NCBI GenBank assembly: GCA_004154925.1
Contig: QJNS01000058.1
Location: 248,001 to 312,000, forward strand
From: Monosporascus cannonballus
Taxonomy: Eukaryota; Ascomycota; Sordariomycetes; Xylariales
Length of the DNA: 64,000 nucleotides
Reading direction: 5' to 3'
The position numbers and the translations under genes were made by a program. Below the pieces are notes generated by a model. The model did not search any database, was not told where the DNA came from, and saw only the letters and a list, made by a program, of their open reading frames with translations. Below are positions 12,649 to 27,514 of this stretch, one piece after another; positions within the stretch are counted from its first letter, which is position 1; each line of letters starts with the position of its first letter.

Positions 12649-15600
12649 TTTGGCTGCCGAAAAGAGGAAACTGGCTTTACTTAACTGCCGAGGCAACTTT
12701 CGATACTTTCAACTAATACTCGGAAGAAAATAAGGTTTTGATTAGATGTGCGGGTAATTACAATTACGGCTATAAAGATATAAAAACGCATATTACGCCT
12801 GACAAAATAACGACGTTACGAATAACCAATAACGAAGAAACGACTTTAAAATATTATTAATTAAAAAGGAATATTTTAACATTAAACGTTTACAAAACCT
12901 TATCTGGAACCAGATTTTTAACAAACCGATTTCGGAAAATCATAAGCTTAAAAATATACAAGTTTAAGGATATAAATTGATTAACTATATTTTAAACCGA
13001 CGGCATAATTTAAAATATAACGCATTCCTTCAAAAATCTTACTTACTATGATAAAATTTGGATATTTGGAAATAGGATAACAATTCGAAAATTAATTAAG
13101 ATTAAAAATTAACTAATTATAATTAATTAAGATTAATTGCTAAAAATCGATTTATTAAGTTTTTAAAAACGGAAATACGTTATTAGTAATATATTTACGC
13201 AAATCTTGGATTAATTAACATTAAAATAACGCCATTATAGTTAAAGATATAAATTAAATTGTTAACGTCAGCAGAAAAAGGAATAAAGTTATAAAGTTTG
13301 TGATTTCGTTTATAAAAAAGAAATTCGAAAAGGGATTAATATTTCTTAATATATTTGGAGAAATATAACCGAGTCATTAAATAATATATTTTGGAACATT
13401 TTTGGTTTAATAAACCAGTACTTTATATAGGCCTTATTTGGAAATATTTTTTAGAATCCGTTCATATTAATTAATAGGATTATTTTAGCGGTAAAATTAA
13501 TATAAGAAGTAATCATCGCGAAATTGCAAATAATTTAATCCGATATTAATTACTAATAACATATTAATCAAAAAACGCGTTTACCTGGGTGAAAAAAAAG
13601 GATAATATTTTTATTATAATTGCGAAAAATTTAGAAAATATAGATAAAAATACCAAGCGTTTTAAATTCCCTTATATCCACGTATACAAATAATAACTTT
13701 AAAGCATTAAATTATGTTAACCCCGAACCATCTTTTTCCAATTAGCAGAATTTGTTAAGATTTAGCCTATTTTCTAAAAATCCGTCGAAATTATTATAAA
13801 TTACGGCATAGCAAAAGTTACTACCTGCTTTAGAATTCTCTGTTATTCAAAAAGATTAAAACTTAACGTCAAATATTATTAATCGTTGCCGATTATTTAA
13901 ATTTAAGTACGAAAACAAAATTAATAACGAATTACCTTTAAGTAATCCTATTAATTCCTTAAAGCCGGCCATAAAAGTAATTAAAAGACGGGTACCACAA
14001 ATACCGGAAATTATTATTAAAATACCTAAAAACAATAAATTTAATTTATTTAAATTTCGTTACAAATTTTTATTAAGTTTGCAATATCCATTTTTAAAAA
14101 TATATCTTTAAAGTCCCTTAATTAATATGGATACGGATTTCCGGTAAATATCATAAATAAGCTTATTTTTCTTATGGTATTGCCGGATATATTCGCTTTT
14201 CCAGATTTCCGTTTTTCTGGTACTGCAGTTACCGATTAACTTAAAAAAGTTAGTAAGCTATATCGAAAATGGAAATTTATAAAGGTAAAAATAATTAATA
14301 AGTTATCTTATTAAATACATAACCCTTTTATAAAAAATTAAATTAAAATTATCCTCCAGGTTATCATTATTTAAAATAAAATAATTAAAAGCATTTTGAA
14401 AATATTTAAACTATAAAACCTAAAATAAGTACGGACGGTTAAGAATTAATTAAAAATATTAATAAAATAGGTTTAACGTAATAGACCTATTTAGGTTTAT
14501 AAATATTATTTAAAGTATAATATTAAGGTTTGCGATATCGTTAAAGAAATCAAACTTAAAGGTAAATCTATAAATAAGGACGAATATATCGAAAACTTAT
14601 TAAGAAGACTTTTTGCTAATTATTTGGAAAACATTCTTAATAACTTATCCATAAAGCTCGAAAGTTTATATATAACGCTTTATAATACTGTCGCAATATT
14701 AATTAGAAATTAGATTTTTAATAAAATTAAACTAATTAGATATAAAGGGCAAAAATAATTATCAAATATAATTCGTTTCGATTTTAACTAAATAAGGAAA
14801 TACCCTAATAACAGCTTAAGATTATTTAATAAAGCAATCCTAAGTTTAAACGTTTTTTATCGACAAAACATAATTAAATATCAAAGATTATTAGTATTTT
14901 ATAAGAATTAAGACTTACTTCAATATAACAAATTTAAAACTTTAACGCCTGTAAAGAAAAAATCAAAATAATAAAATTGCCCGGTTATCGTAATATTATA
15001 TACCTTTAGGTTAATAACTGCGCTAAGAAAAATATAATAATGCTGCCTTATTAATTAATATAATAAGCTTTTAATTAAACGACGTTAACAAAATAAAATC
15101 CTATTATAAATAAAGTAATTATCAAAATAATTACCGAAATCTCAAAAAACGGGTTAGCAATTTTAAAAAAAACTTATTAATTTTGCGGCACATAAAAATA
15201 TGTAATATATATTTATATATATAATTTTTAAATATGGAAAAAACCGGTTTAATTTCGTTCGATAGTAATTAATATACGGTTTTTCTCGGATTTAAAGTTA
15301 ATAAATTTAATTTAAATATAATATAATTCCTAACGATATTCTAAAATTAAATTATCGTTAAAAGAACTCTTATTTAGAAAAAAGTTTCAAAATAAATATA
15401 TAATTAGCCAAAAATTCCTGAATATTTTAAAAATAAGATAAAATATTATAATTATTAATAAAAAATCTTTAAAGGCTTTAGAAAATCTAAACTTAAGATT
15501 AACAAGGATTTTCACCGTTTTAATATCCCGTATATATTTTACCTTATAATAATTTTAAAATTTAACGTACCGGAATCCGTTATTAAATAAAATTATGTTT

Positions 15601-18600
15601 TTAAAATTAACATATTTTATTTTATTTTTAAGAATAACAAGCTATTTTATAAAAAAATACCTTTATTTAATTAGCTTTAAAATAACCTAATTAAAAATGA
15701 AAATATTTAATACCTTAAAGAAATCCGCGCGTTAAAAGTTAATATAAATAATTAACCTCTTATATTTACTAATATTATATTAATTAAGCGATTTAGGAAG
15801 GAAAAGGAAAATACCAGCGAAACCATGAAGAAAAACAAAATTAATAATAATAAACTTATATAAAATAAACTTTTATTATTAGATGCCGAAATAAAAATAT
15901 AAACGAATTATACCTTTAATTACAATAGATTAATTAATAAACAATTAATAAAATTTTAGGAAATTAAAATTTACGAAAATATCAAAAGAAATTGGAAATT
16001 ATTTAATCGAAATTAATTAAAATTTGTTTAGATTTTAATAAAACTTTTAAGAATTTTATAATTACAAAAACCCTGGAAATATTAAATGGTAAAAAGAAAA
16101 AAACGATTAAAATAATAAAGGCAAAGTTCCGCCGTTTTATATTTATTAAATTATAATAAATACTTAAAGTTTTAATTATAAATATTATATATAAGCCGGA
16201 AAAATAAAATAGAGTGAATACTTTGTTCATACAGTAATATAATTGGACTAAATATATTATTCCGTTATTTTGATTTATTATTAAAACAAATTGTAAAGAA
16301 AAAAAAACCTAATTAATGGTATTATCGATACCAAAACCGAATGAAATATTACAATTTTATTATATGTTAAAAATATAAGTTAATAATATAATAAATACGG
16401 GCTTTTTTATGGAATTTAATTTCCAAAAAAAGATTAAATTTAAAGGCGTAATCGAAATTCTAATTTAATTAATTAATTATTTATATATTACTTTTTTTTC
16501 GTTATGGATTACAACCGCATAATATAGTTATTAATATTAGGACTTAACTTTATAACAAAATCGAAAGCAATATTAAATATAAACTTAAAAATAATAAAAA
16601 GAATTTTGGAATTCGGTTTAACGAATATTATTATTTGTTGAATATTAACAAAATAAATTAACCCTAATATCCGTACGAATAATTAATTTTGAATAATATT
16701 ACCAGCAAGTTCATAAATCGTTGTATTGGCATAAATAAATTTAATAACGAAAATATAAATAAACCCGTTATAAGTTTTTATATATTTTTAATTAAGAACA
16801 CGTGTTTTAATTAAAATTATAAAATAATTTACAAAATTATAAAAAATAAATTAAATTTTAATAATAAAAATTTGGATTAATTTAATAACGAAAAATTAAT
16901 ATATACTTTATTTAAAAGTTTATAGAAAAAAATGTATAATAATATTAAATGAAAAAAATAATTTAAATTAATATTATATATAAGTTTAAATAGAAGAAAA
17001 TGGTTTTTATTAATAATATATTATTTGTTAAATTCATATTACTTAAGGACCTAAATTAAAAGGTTAAAAACCTTACAGAAGTTATATAAATAATTAAAAA
17101 ACAAAAGATTATCTTAAATAAACTTAATATATTATTAATAATATTATTTCTTAAATTTAATTCGATGTTTCGTAAAACTTAATTAACCGAAAAGAAAATT
17201 AAAGTTTTATTTAATTAAATCGGCAATAGGTTTATCCGTATAAAAAGGTTTTTTTTAAAAAAATGTAATTCCGGAAGAAAATTACCTTAAGACAAAACTG
17301 GTAAAAATATAATCGAATTAAAGAGATTCTTCCCTATAAAGCATAATAAATGAAAAGTATTATGGTATTAATTTATATAAAAAATAATTTAATTAATATA
17401 TTATAAATATATATCGAAAAAAATATTTAAATAATTATATATTATATACCGGAATATTTGAATTTTAATAAAAAAACAACGGTTTATAATTAATTAATTT
17501 TGCGAGGAAAATAAACAATATTATTTTATAAAATATATTTATGCTGGAAAGATATAACGAACTTTCCGTAAATTTCGCCATATACGTTTTAATTTTTTTT
17601 ATGGATTTTGTTTTAGGTATAATTAAATTATTTTAATTTTTCTTAGCAAAATTATAATAATATTCGTAATACCGTTAAAACTATTCTAATATATTATTAT
17701 ATTTATAAGGTTTATTAATTTTATAATTTGTTTTTGTTATATAATTTAAAAATTCTTTTATAATTTGATATTCGAAATTACGCAGTTATTCGTAAATAAC
17801 GTTAATATTAAGGGATTAAAAATACGATATAATAATATTAAAACTTTTCCCGGAATTTAACGGTTTTTTTACATATATTATTAATATAAGTAACACCTTT
17901 TTTAATTATAAACTTGCCGGAATTAGAATTCAAATATAAAAATCCTAATAATATTATAAATTTAAAATTATAATTACATATTTTCGCAATGCGAATAATT
18001 GTCGACTTAATATAATTAAAGTAATAAAAATTCTGGAAATGTATTTTTATAAAAATATATCGGAAATTAAAACTTTTTTAAGGATTACCGTTTATTATTA
18101 GATATTTATTATGCATTATGTTATTAAAATAAAACCTTTTATTTATTCTTTTCGCAAAAATTAATTTTTTATTTTAGGTCTTAATTAAAAATATATTATA
18201 AAAACGTTAGAAAAGAATTTACAGCAGCTTTAACCTTAATTATTAATAATTATAATCCCGAAATAAGAAAAATTATTTTCAGGACGGATTTATACGGACG
18301 GAATTTCGAAAAAATGTTAAATTAAGTAATTAATAACGTAAAATACCCGGCGCATTATCCAAATAATACTCAAAAAAAGCAAAATTAAGTTATAATATTT
18401 TTTAGTTAAAATATCGAATTATATTTAAACTTTTAAAAGGATTCCGGAACTATATTTATGGAATTCGATTTATGTTAAAAATGAACGATAAAGTATTAAT
18501 TATATACATTACTAACGTTATAAATTTATTATCTGGTGTTTTATTAATTCGTTAAATTACGTAAATTAAGTTTTTTAACTTCGAAATTAAGTATATTTTT

Positions 18601-20142
18601 AGCCAAAAAAATACGGCCGCTAATGGATTATCGAAAAAACCAGCCGGGCCATTTAACGAGTTAAACGATTAATAAAAAGAAAAAGTTAATAATTTTATTA
18701 ATATTTAATTAAACGTTATTTGGCTATATCTTATAATAGGAATAATTTAAGTAAAATGGAAAAAATCTTTAATTGAGATTTGGTTTAAACGGTCGTAAAA
18801 ATACGCCAAAACTTTGACGGTCTTAAATTCCTTAATCGATTATCGGAAATAACGATAAAAAACGAATAGCTTTTAAAACCAAAGCCTTAAAATATTTTGT
18901 CCAGGACGGTATTTTATGGCGTAAAGCGGAAAAGTAATATAATAATTACACAGTTATCGATAACGAACAAAAATACTTAATAATAATTAGATAATATTAT
19001 AAAAATTACGGTTATAAGGGATGGAATGTCACATATTAACGTATTGTTATTTTATATTATTAACGCGATATATATAAGCATATACGGAAAGCAATACTTA
19101 TTTACGTTTTATGCCAAAAACCTATTAATCGACGTGTCGAAAAAAATTATAATTTGTTAAATCCTTTAAATATCGTAATTATTTAGATTATTAACATTTA
19201 ATTTATGCCAAACGATTACGGCTATAAGGCGTTTATCAAAATCCGATACAAATTATCCGAATATTTCGAAGGTAAAGCCTTACGTACAGTTATTTTTATA
19301 ATAATCAGAAAATTCCTAAATAAGCATATTTTTTACCGATAGGGAACTCCGGTTAAAATTAAAATCGATAAAAGTTTTAAAAATAAGAGAAAAATTATCA
19401 AAACCTGCAAAATACTTAGGATCAAATAAAGGGTTAAAGCTGTTTACGTTACTTGGCAGCAGAAGCTAATCGAAAAAGGGTATATCCTAGTTATTAAAGG
19501 ATTAATAAAAAAGACAGATGGAACGGGTAAAAAATAAGTTAAACTTTTGCCTAAAATGGAATTACTGATAATATTATTATAAAAAGTTACGGTTTTAAAT
19601 TATAAGTTATTATACGGCCAAAAGGCGCTTTTACCAGTCGAGATTATAATACCGATATAAAAAATTATAACATAAACTTTTAATATATTAAAAGAAAATT
19701 TAATTATATTACGAATAAAACTATTAAAATATAAAGCCGATAACGATATTAAAATAATTAAAATAATTATTACGTAATAGCGTAAGGTTATGTGTTTTGT
19801 TAATTTAAAAAATAAAAATAAAATAAGAATTTGGCATTTGAAAATTAATAACTTAATATTATTTTATAATATATCATAATATATTAATATGTTTAAAAAA
19901 TTAAAGTTAAAATACCGATAAGTAAAATTATATTTAATTAATAATTTAATTAATTAAGGTATATATTATTTCAAAATTATTAATAAAATATTATTACGAA
20001 CAACCTTTCTTATTAATAAATTAAAATAATTTATTCAAAATAAAAAAGAATATTAAAAATTAATTAATTTGTAAAAGGATCATTAAATAAAATTATTATT
20101 TAACGAACCTAATCGGTTATACGATATCACGAACGAATCGTT
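12649..20142 (+). pseudogene. Decayed gag-pol of element B
   Basis: Plus-strand internal region of B. Around 18040-18250 a frame reads like the end of a Gypsy reverse transcriptase entering RNase H (EIKTFLRITVYY*IF, matching the family pattern E-x-x-x-FLG-x-x-x-YYRRFI). At 18880-18930 it reads ILFVQDGILWRKAEK-like, as just before the integrase zinc finger. At 19220-19681 the integrase core can be read for 154 codons with about seven stops. The gag part (about 12700-16000) is too decayed to place. It ends where element C begins. Confidence 0.7.
19220..19681 (+). pseudogene. Integrase core relic of element B
   Basis: One frame reads through YRXGTPVKIKIDKSF (the D-G-G-P-E-N region of Gypsy integrases, degraded), VYVTWQQKLIEKGYI and VIKGLIKKTDGTGKK (the region usually reading A-Y-H-P-Q-x-N-G-x-x-E-R-G...I-x-x-x-L-x-K), and LLYGQKALLPVEI near the end, typical of the C-terminal side of a fungal Gypsy integrase. 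Stops stand where Trp or Gln codons are expected. The identity is clear to me from this motif order; the protein is dead. Confidence 0.75.
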
Positions 20143-20348
20143 TGTAAGAATACAGCCTTTATAAGGATGAGGCTAGTAGCCGACCAGCTACCGATTAGCC
20201 ACCGACCCACTTATTAATATATATCCACCATCTGGCAACTAATGGGAAACGCCAGATAAAAATAATCTAATACATTTACTTTTTGGAATCTGCTTTACGA
20301 TTAATCGGAAATTACCTTACTTAACTTACAGTTATCTATTATTTTATA
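20143..20348 (+). repeat. 5' LTR of element C
   Basis: Starts TGTAAGAATACA and ends TTTATA (the partner reads CTTATA; the ancestral end was probably CTTACA, the inverse of TGTAAG). It aligns with 27309-27514 over the full length. It is nearly GC-normal, in contrast to the partner. Confidence 0.78.
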
Positions 20349-23300
20349 AATTTTTTATTTGCTATAAAAGGTAATACGATAATTACCAGAAATTAAGGTC
20401 GCCGACTGCGAAAAAAATTTAGGTTATTAATCGAAAAGACCGCCGATCGGAACCTTACCGACGAACGATCGATTACGGTACGGGAATAGGCGAAAAAGCT
20501 TATAACGGAACCTTAACGGGCAGAAAATTATGGTTTCCAAAATCCTAAATCCCTTTATACATATAATAAGGATACGTTTTAATAACCGTTAATTAAACGG
20601 TCGGAAAACGAACGTAATATAACGAACACGTTTTAAAGTTTAAAACAAAAAAAAGTTAAATCCCTTAATAATAATAAAATTTTGGAAATTATTCGTTAAT
20701 AAAACGAATAGTATATGGAATTTTTTTAATAATTGGCCGAATAATAAATAATAATATAAATTAAAAAAATAAAACTTTATTAATTAATTGCAATATCGTT
20801 ATAAAAACTTAAGGGCAATAAATAAATATTATATTATAATTACCCGAAATCTTTTAAATATATATTAATTAAAAAAATTAAATAAAACTTATTGGGGAAA
20901 TTTACGCCGAAAGGCAAAGGCGAAATACCTTTATTTATATTTAATAAGTTATAAGTTATATAAATATTTTTATTATGAACGTTTAACGATTATATTATAT
21001 TATGTTTAATTATTTTAAATACGAAAAAGAATTAAAAATAGAAAATTTATAGATTTTTATTAGGAAAAATTAAATTAACCTTAACTTTTTCGATAAGGAA
21101 TATAAGGAATAATTTATGGAATTACGATAATAATTTGATTAATTATTGTTAAATTTTTACGTTAAATAAAGATTTTTAGTTTATAAAATAAAATTTACGG
21201 ATATTTTTAACTCGGAAAATAATTGCAATAATAAACATTTTATTTTTAATTATTTTTATAAATTAATATAAAAGTTACAAAATACCCTATTACGGAAAAA
21301 CGTTTAATTAATATAAATTAATAATATAATAAATAAAATAAAGCGTTATTAAGATATTTAGAAAAAGACAAAAACAATTAATTATTTTTGGCCAAAAGTA
21401 TTAATAAGGATAAATAATTTTATTTTAATGTTTTCGAGAAAGAAATCCTTAACATAAATTAAAGGCGCCGTACGGAAATAATAAGGACTATAAGCGTTTT
21501 TATATTTGGAAAGTAAATAATTGCCCATTTAATTGCGATTAAAATAAATTTATATAATTTAATATCTTTAATTTTTAAGGGCTTATTTAAATATTATAAT
21601 TAAAAAAAATCTAAGCCATAAGAATGTAAATTATAAATTAAAAAAGGATACGAAAATTTTATTATTTTAGTTATACGGAAATTAATTTTTAATAGCCGTA
21701 TAAAACATTATAATATATAACGATAAATTAAATTAATTCCCAAACGTAAACCTAAAAAAAAAGCCGGAATAAACTTATATATTTAATTTTTTTTGGCTAA
21801 TAATTATAAGACGGTTAAAATAAAGCCGCCTTTTAAAAAAAGGTATTTATTTAAAAAGATATTGGGAACGTAACGGTATAAATAAATATAAATATCGGAA
21901 CATAAGTAAATATTATAAGGAAAAAGTTAATAAGAAAATTTAATTTTTAATTAATTTTTATAAATATTCCGGGCCTTATCGGCGTTAACGGCGTATATAT
22001 TAAGTATTATAGATTTTACGAAAGTTTTGTTAAAATAATAAATAATAACGGGAATAAATAAAAGTTTAAATAAATTTATTTTGTAATACGCTGTAATCGA
22101 AAAGCGCTTAATTTTATATTATTTAAATCTTAAATAAATAAATTAAAAATTTTATTAAACATAATTATATATTAATAATTATACGAATTATTACAAAAGA
22201 TTAATAAATAAAAAATCGCAAAATTAACGTTTTCTGGTAAGTACATTTATACCGTTAATTTGATAAATTTAACAGAAAAATTAAATATTCCGGAATTTAA
22301 GATATAATAAAAACAGGGGATAACCGATTTCTTATATATTTAAAGAATTTTCGGCAAATATATTTAAAAAAAGTAATAAAAGAAATATTTTAGTTGTTAA
22401 AGACGGAATATGTAATAAATTTGATTCTAAGGAAAACGTTTTTATTCGGCCTAATTTACCTTATTTCGGAAATTTAAAAAAAAGTATTCGAAAAATATAT
22501 CTGAAAAAACTTAAAAATAAGCCAAATACCTTATTTCAAAATAAACGTAAAAATATTAATATTATTTATATGTAAAAAGGACGGCAATTTCCGATTATAC
22601 GTCAATTATAAGGAGTTAAATTAGGTAACGATAAAAAACCGATATTTTTTATTATTAATTTTAAAAATAAAAAATCGTTAAAATTAATTAAGATCTTTTC
22701 GAAAATTAATTTTAAAAATATATACTATTATATTAAAATTAAAAAATAATAATTAATAAATTTTTTTTTCCGAATACGGTATATGTAATTCGAATATACG
22801 GTTATGTTATTTGGCTTTATTAATACGTTAATTACGTTTTAGGCCTATGTATATAAAATATTAACTGAATTGATTAATTATTCGGATAACGAAAGAAAAT
22901 ATATCAAATCTTTTTAATTAATTTATTAACGGTTATTATAATATTAATTATTTGTTAAAATATTTAAATATAAATTTTTATAAAAAAATAAAGTTTTTAA
23001 AAGTTATAATTAATACCGATAGTTTGGAAATGGATTATTAACGGATTAATGTTATTAAAGTATAATTCAAATTAAAGTTAATATATAATATTTAAATATT
23101 GTTGGAATTTGCGAACTTTTATTAGAAACTTGTTACTTATTATTTGCGCATTACCGAACTTATTATTAAGCTTTTAAAAAGGGCGTAAGGCAAAGGAAAA
23201 GCAGTAAAAGTCCGATAACCCGAAAAGGTTAAAAAACGTTCCAAAATTTAAAAAATTTTTTTTTAGTCGGCGATTATTTTTCGATACGAAGATAATATTA

Positions 23301-26300
23301 AAAATATTAGAGTTAAAATAAACTTTTCGGTAAAAATTATATTAAAAATATTTTTCCAAAAAAATACGGAAAATATTAATGTTTAATTGTATATTAGTTG
23401 TAAAAATTAAGTCCAACCGAAAAACGGTAAGTTATAAAGTAATAAAAATTATTAATCTTTATAAAAAACTTAAAACATTAAGGGTAATATTTTAAAAATA
23501 CGGAAAGGTTTTTTTTTAATATTTACTGATTATATAACGTTAAAAGATATAATAAAGGCGCTGGCATATAACTTTAAGGGAAGATTAGCCCGATAAATTT
23601 ATTATTTTACGTAATTTAATTTTGAGATCTAATACCGACCGGACGCCGCCAACCGGGCGAATAGGTTATTTAAACGCCCGGATTATATATTAAGGGAAAT
23701 CGCATATAAAAACGTAATTTTCACGTTCTTTAAGAAATTCGGATTGATAAATAATATACTCGAAATCGTACGAAAAACGGTTAAAAATATATAACGTAAT
23801 TTAAAGTATTATAAAGAGGTAAAAAGCTTTATAAAAATAATGCAAAATTCGTTTATTATAAAATTTTTGAATAAATTTTAAATAATGAAAGTTTAGGTAA
23901 TCATTATCTGCGTAAAAAAACCGGAAAACATTTATTATACGATCGTAAAAAGTTTTTGAAAAAAAGAAAAAATAAGAAATTATATATTAGTCGAATTTAT
24001 TATTTATAAATAAGAATATAAATACGAATTATAATAATAATACGATTAACGGTTAAAAATAATAATTGTAAATTATGACTATATTATAATTAAACTTTAA
24101 GGAATTTAAGGAAAACCAAATTAATATTAAAGTTATTATTTACAATTAATACGTTTTATGTTTTTTGGCGAAAAAGCTGGCCAAAAACGAAACGGCATTT
24201 TAGCCGAAGGTTTTCCGATAATTTTACAATTACGTTCGAAGGTTATAAATTAAGGATTTAAATATTATAAAATTTATATAAATAATTGTACGTTAAGCCG
24301 GAATAAAAGGAAAATATTTTTTAGATTTAAATAAAACTTTATATTATTAGAATAAATTCGTAATTCTGTTATAAAATGTTTTACGGAAATAATTAATTTA
24401 TTATTATTATAATAATCCAAAGATAAAATATATAAAATATATTTATACGTTAAAACCAATAATTAAAACATTTTATTAGGAAAATATGGCAAACAATATC
24501 CGAAAATATATTACATAATATCCGAATTATTAAGGTATAACAAAATAATGTTATAAATTATATAGATAATTATAACTTTTACCGTTATTTAAATAAATTT
24601 TTTAAAGAATCTCGTTAGATTTTATTACGGGATTTTTTAAAAACCTAAATTTAAATAAGTTAAAAGATAACGTAATCTTAGTAATTATTAACCGTTTTAC
24701 GAAATTAAAATTATTTATCTTTATAATTAAATTTTTAATCATAACCGAATTAATCCAATTATTTTATCACGAAATTAAATAAATTTAATATCTTAACTAG
24801 AATTATTAACGATAAAAATAAATTATTAATAAATTAATTTTAAGTAAAATTTTATAAGCAACGAAAAATAAAACGGTAAATATTAATTATTTATTATTCG
24901 TAAATTAACAAATAAACGGAAGGTATTTATGAAATTTTGAAATATTATTTCCGTAATTACGTTAATATATATTAAAATAACTAAATAAAGTTAGTACGAA
25001 ATGTAAAATTTATATATAATAATACGTAAAATGTGTTTATCGGCCGTTTTCCGTTCGAAACCTTATATAGGTATTATTTAAAAATAATAAAATATTTTTT
25101 AGAAAAGTTTAAAGAATAAATATAAGGAATTAAAAAACGTTTTGAAAAAATGGCGGCTATTTATTAAATAATATATAAATATTACGAAAAAACAACGGTA
25201 ACTTAAAAAAATATTATAATTCATATTATATGTTTATGGAATTTTCATTAAAATAATAAATAAATTTATTAATTAAAAATTTTAAATTTAAAAAAATAGG
25301 TTTATATTTATTTTTATTCGGATTACGATTAAAAAGTAAATAAGTTGTTAAACATATAAAATAATATTTTTTATTAAATATTAACGAATATATAATATAT
25401 TTTTAATATCTTAATTAAAACCGTAATATAACCGGAAACCGGATAACGTTTAAAGGGTATTTTTAAGCGTAATAAAGAAATAAGAAAAATAAATAATAAA
25501 ACATATCGTCCGTTACCGAAATAATTAAGGGTAATATAAATATTTAATTAAATAAAAAAGTTAACGTGCCAAATATAAGACGTAAAAAATCCGAAAATAT
25601 TTTGAATAAACGTTTAAAATATTATAATATTACGAAAAAAAATTAAATACGTATATAGCAAATGAAACGATTTAAAAACAGTAAAATAATAATAATTTAA
25701 TCGGAAATTAAGTATTGAATAATTATAAAAATTATAAAAAATAATTTTAAATAAAATTAAAATATTAATATTAAAATGTTATTTAATTATATTATTATTT
25801 CTAAAATTTTAATCAATAATTATTTTATTATATATTAATTAAAAATTTATAAATACCGTAAAAAGAATTAAATTTTTATTTCGAAAATAAAATTTTATAT
25901 TTAATTATTAAGTTTTATATTAATTAATTTTGAATAAATATATTAAAAAAAATAATATTACAATATTGGAAAATAATTAAAGAATATATAACGGCAAAAA
26001 TTAAATACGTTTATTAAACTTATTAGGTGTAAAACCTGGAAAAACTTTAAAAACGTTTTATTTTTTACGAAAAATAAAGTTAAAATAACCAAAATATAAT
26101 TTATTATTAATAGGAAATAAGATGCCGTCCTTAAAATATTTAATATATTTAAATTTAATAATAATTTCGCTCAAAAAAAACGATTTTTTAATTATAATTT
26201 TTAATAAGTATTAAAATTTCGTTGAAAAGTTAAAAAATAAGTAAAAAATATTTATAAGCGGAAAGCGTAACGGTATAATCGTTTTCGAGAATTGCCTTAT

Positions 26301-27308
26301 TTATAAGGATATTTTAAAATTATGCTTATTTGGAAATTAATTGCAAAATAATAAAAAAAAAACTATAATATTAATAAAAAAATTTTAAATTTATAAATTT
26401 ATAAAATAACGTTAAAATTAGATTTTTGGAATTATAACGGATAATTAAAAATTAACTTTAATTATATCAAAAAATAATATTCTTTAATAATAACCGTATT
26501 AACGGCAAATTCGGCCTTATTAAGGATGTTAAGTCGACGACCGACGATAATTATGTTAAAACGTTCGTATTAAGTATTTATAATATGAACCTTTTTAAGT
26601 TTATCGATTAATTTTTAATTATCGGTATTAAATTAAGAAATTTTTTAGGCGGTATTTTTAAAAATAATTAAAATTTAAATGAATATTAAATAATAATATT
26701 AATAATATTAAAAATAATTATTTACCGTACGAAAGATTTTATAATAATAACTGGTTACGATATAATGTAAAACGTTTAAAATTTAAATATAAACCGTACG
26801 GTAATCGAAATAATGTTATATTACGTAAATATAATACGGCTTATTACCGGCCGTAATACCATTAATATTTATTTTCTTATCGGCATTAAAAAGATAACGT
26901 TAAAAAAATCTTAATTTTCCTTAATATTAAAATATCATTTTTTTTGTAATTCTTTATAAAAGAAATATCACAAATAAACATAATATACAAAATAAACGGA
27001 AAAAGCGAAATAAAAATAAAGGAAAACGGGAAACCGAACGGAACGTATACGTAAAAAAAATGGAAATAAAAATACGAAAAGGAAAAAAAAGGTGAATAAA
27101 ATAAAGTTAAAAATAAATTATAATAAAGAATTAAGTAAAATATAATTAATTACGTAATATAATACGTATTAATTATTACGGTAATTATTTATAATATAAT
27201 ATAATAATAAATTATTAATAAATATACGTAATTAAATTTATAAAATACATCATATTAAATTAATAATAATATTATTGAGGAATAATAATTTAAAAAGGGA
27301 GAAGTAAT
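20349..27308 (+). pseudogene. Decayed gag-pol of element C
   Basis: The internal region of C contains a clear reverse-transcriptase relic. From 22571 a frame reads CKKDGNFRLYVNYKELN then VTIKNRY, matching the Gypsy pattern K-K-D-G-x-x-R-x-C-V-D-Y-R-x-L-N with the Asp now Asn. At 22789-22850, in a shifted frame, it reads FEYTVMLFGFINTLITF, matching the Gypsy pattern YxVMPFGLTNAPATFQ. Gag should lie in about 20400-22300 and integrase beyond about 24400, but both are too decayed to delimit. Decay is of the RIP type. Confidence 0.75.
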
Positions 27309-27514
27309 TATAAAAATATAACATTTATAAAAATAAAATTAATAATTAATGAATTATTAATTAATTATAGACTTATTTATTAATATAAATTTATTATTTA
27401 GCAACTAATAAGAAACGTTAAATAAAAATAATTTAATATATTTATTTTTTAAAATCTGTTTCATAAACAGTCGGTAATCACTTTATCCAACTTATAATTA
27501 TTTATTATCTTATA
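27309..27514 (+). repeat. 3' LTR of element C
   Basis: Starts TATAAAAATATA (from TGTAAGAATACA) and ends CTTATA. Almost every C/G of the left copy outside CpG has become T/A here. Confidence 0.75.

Larger units (their letters stand above)
20143..27514 (+). mobile_element. Gypsy family C element nested inside element B
   Basis: About 7.4 kb, bounded by 206-base LTRs at 20143-20348 and 27309-27514. CGTT lies directly before the left LTR (20139-20142) and CGTT at 27516-27519 just after the right one, consistent with a target-site duplication (boundary uncertain by one base). The plus-strand internal region has a Gypsy reverse-transcriptase relic at 22571-22850. It is heavily RIP-decayed except for the left LTR and the first ~200 internal bases. 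Confidence 0.78.
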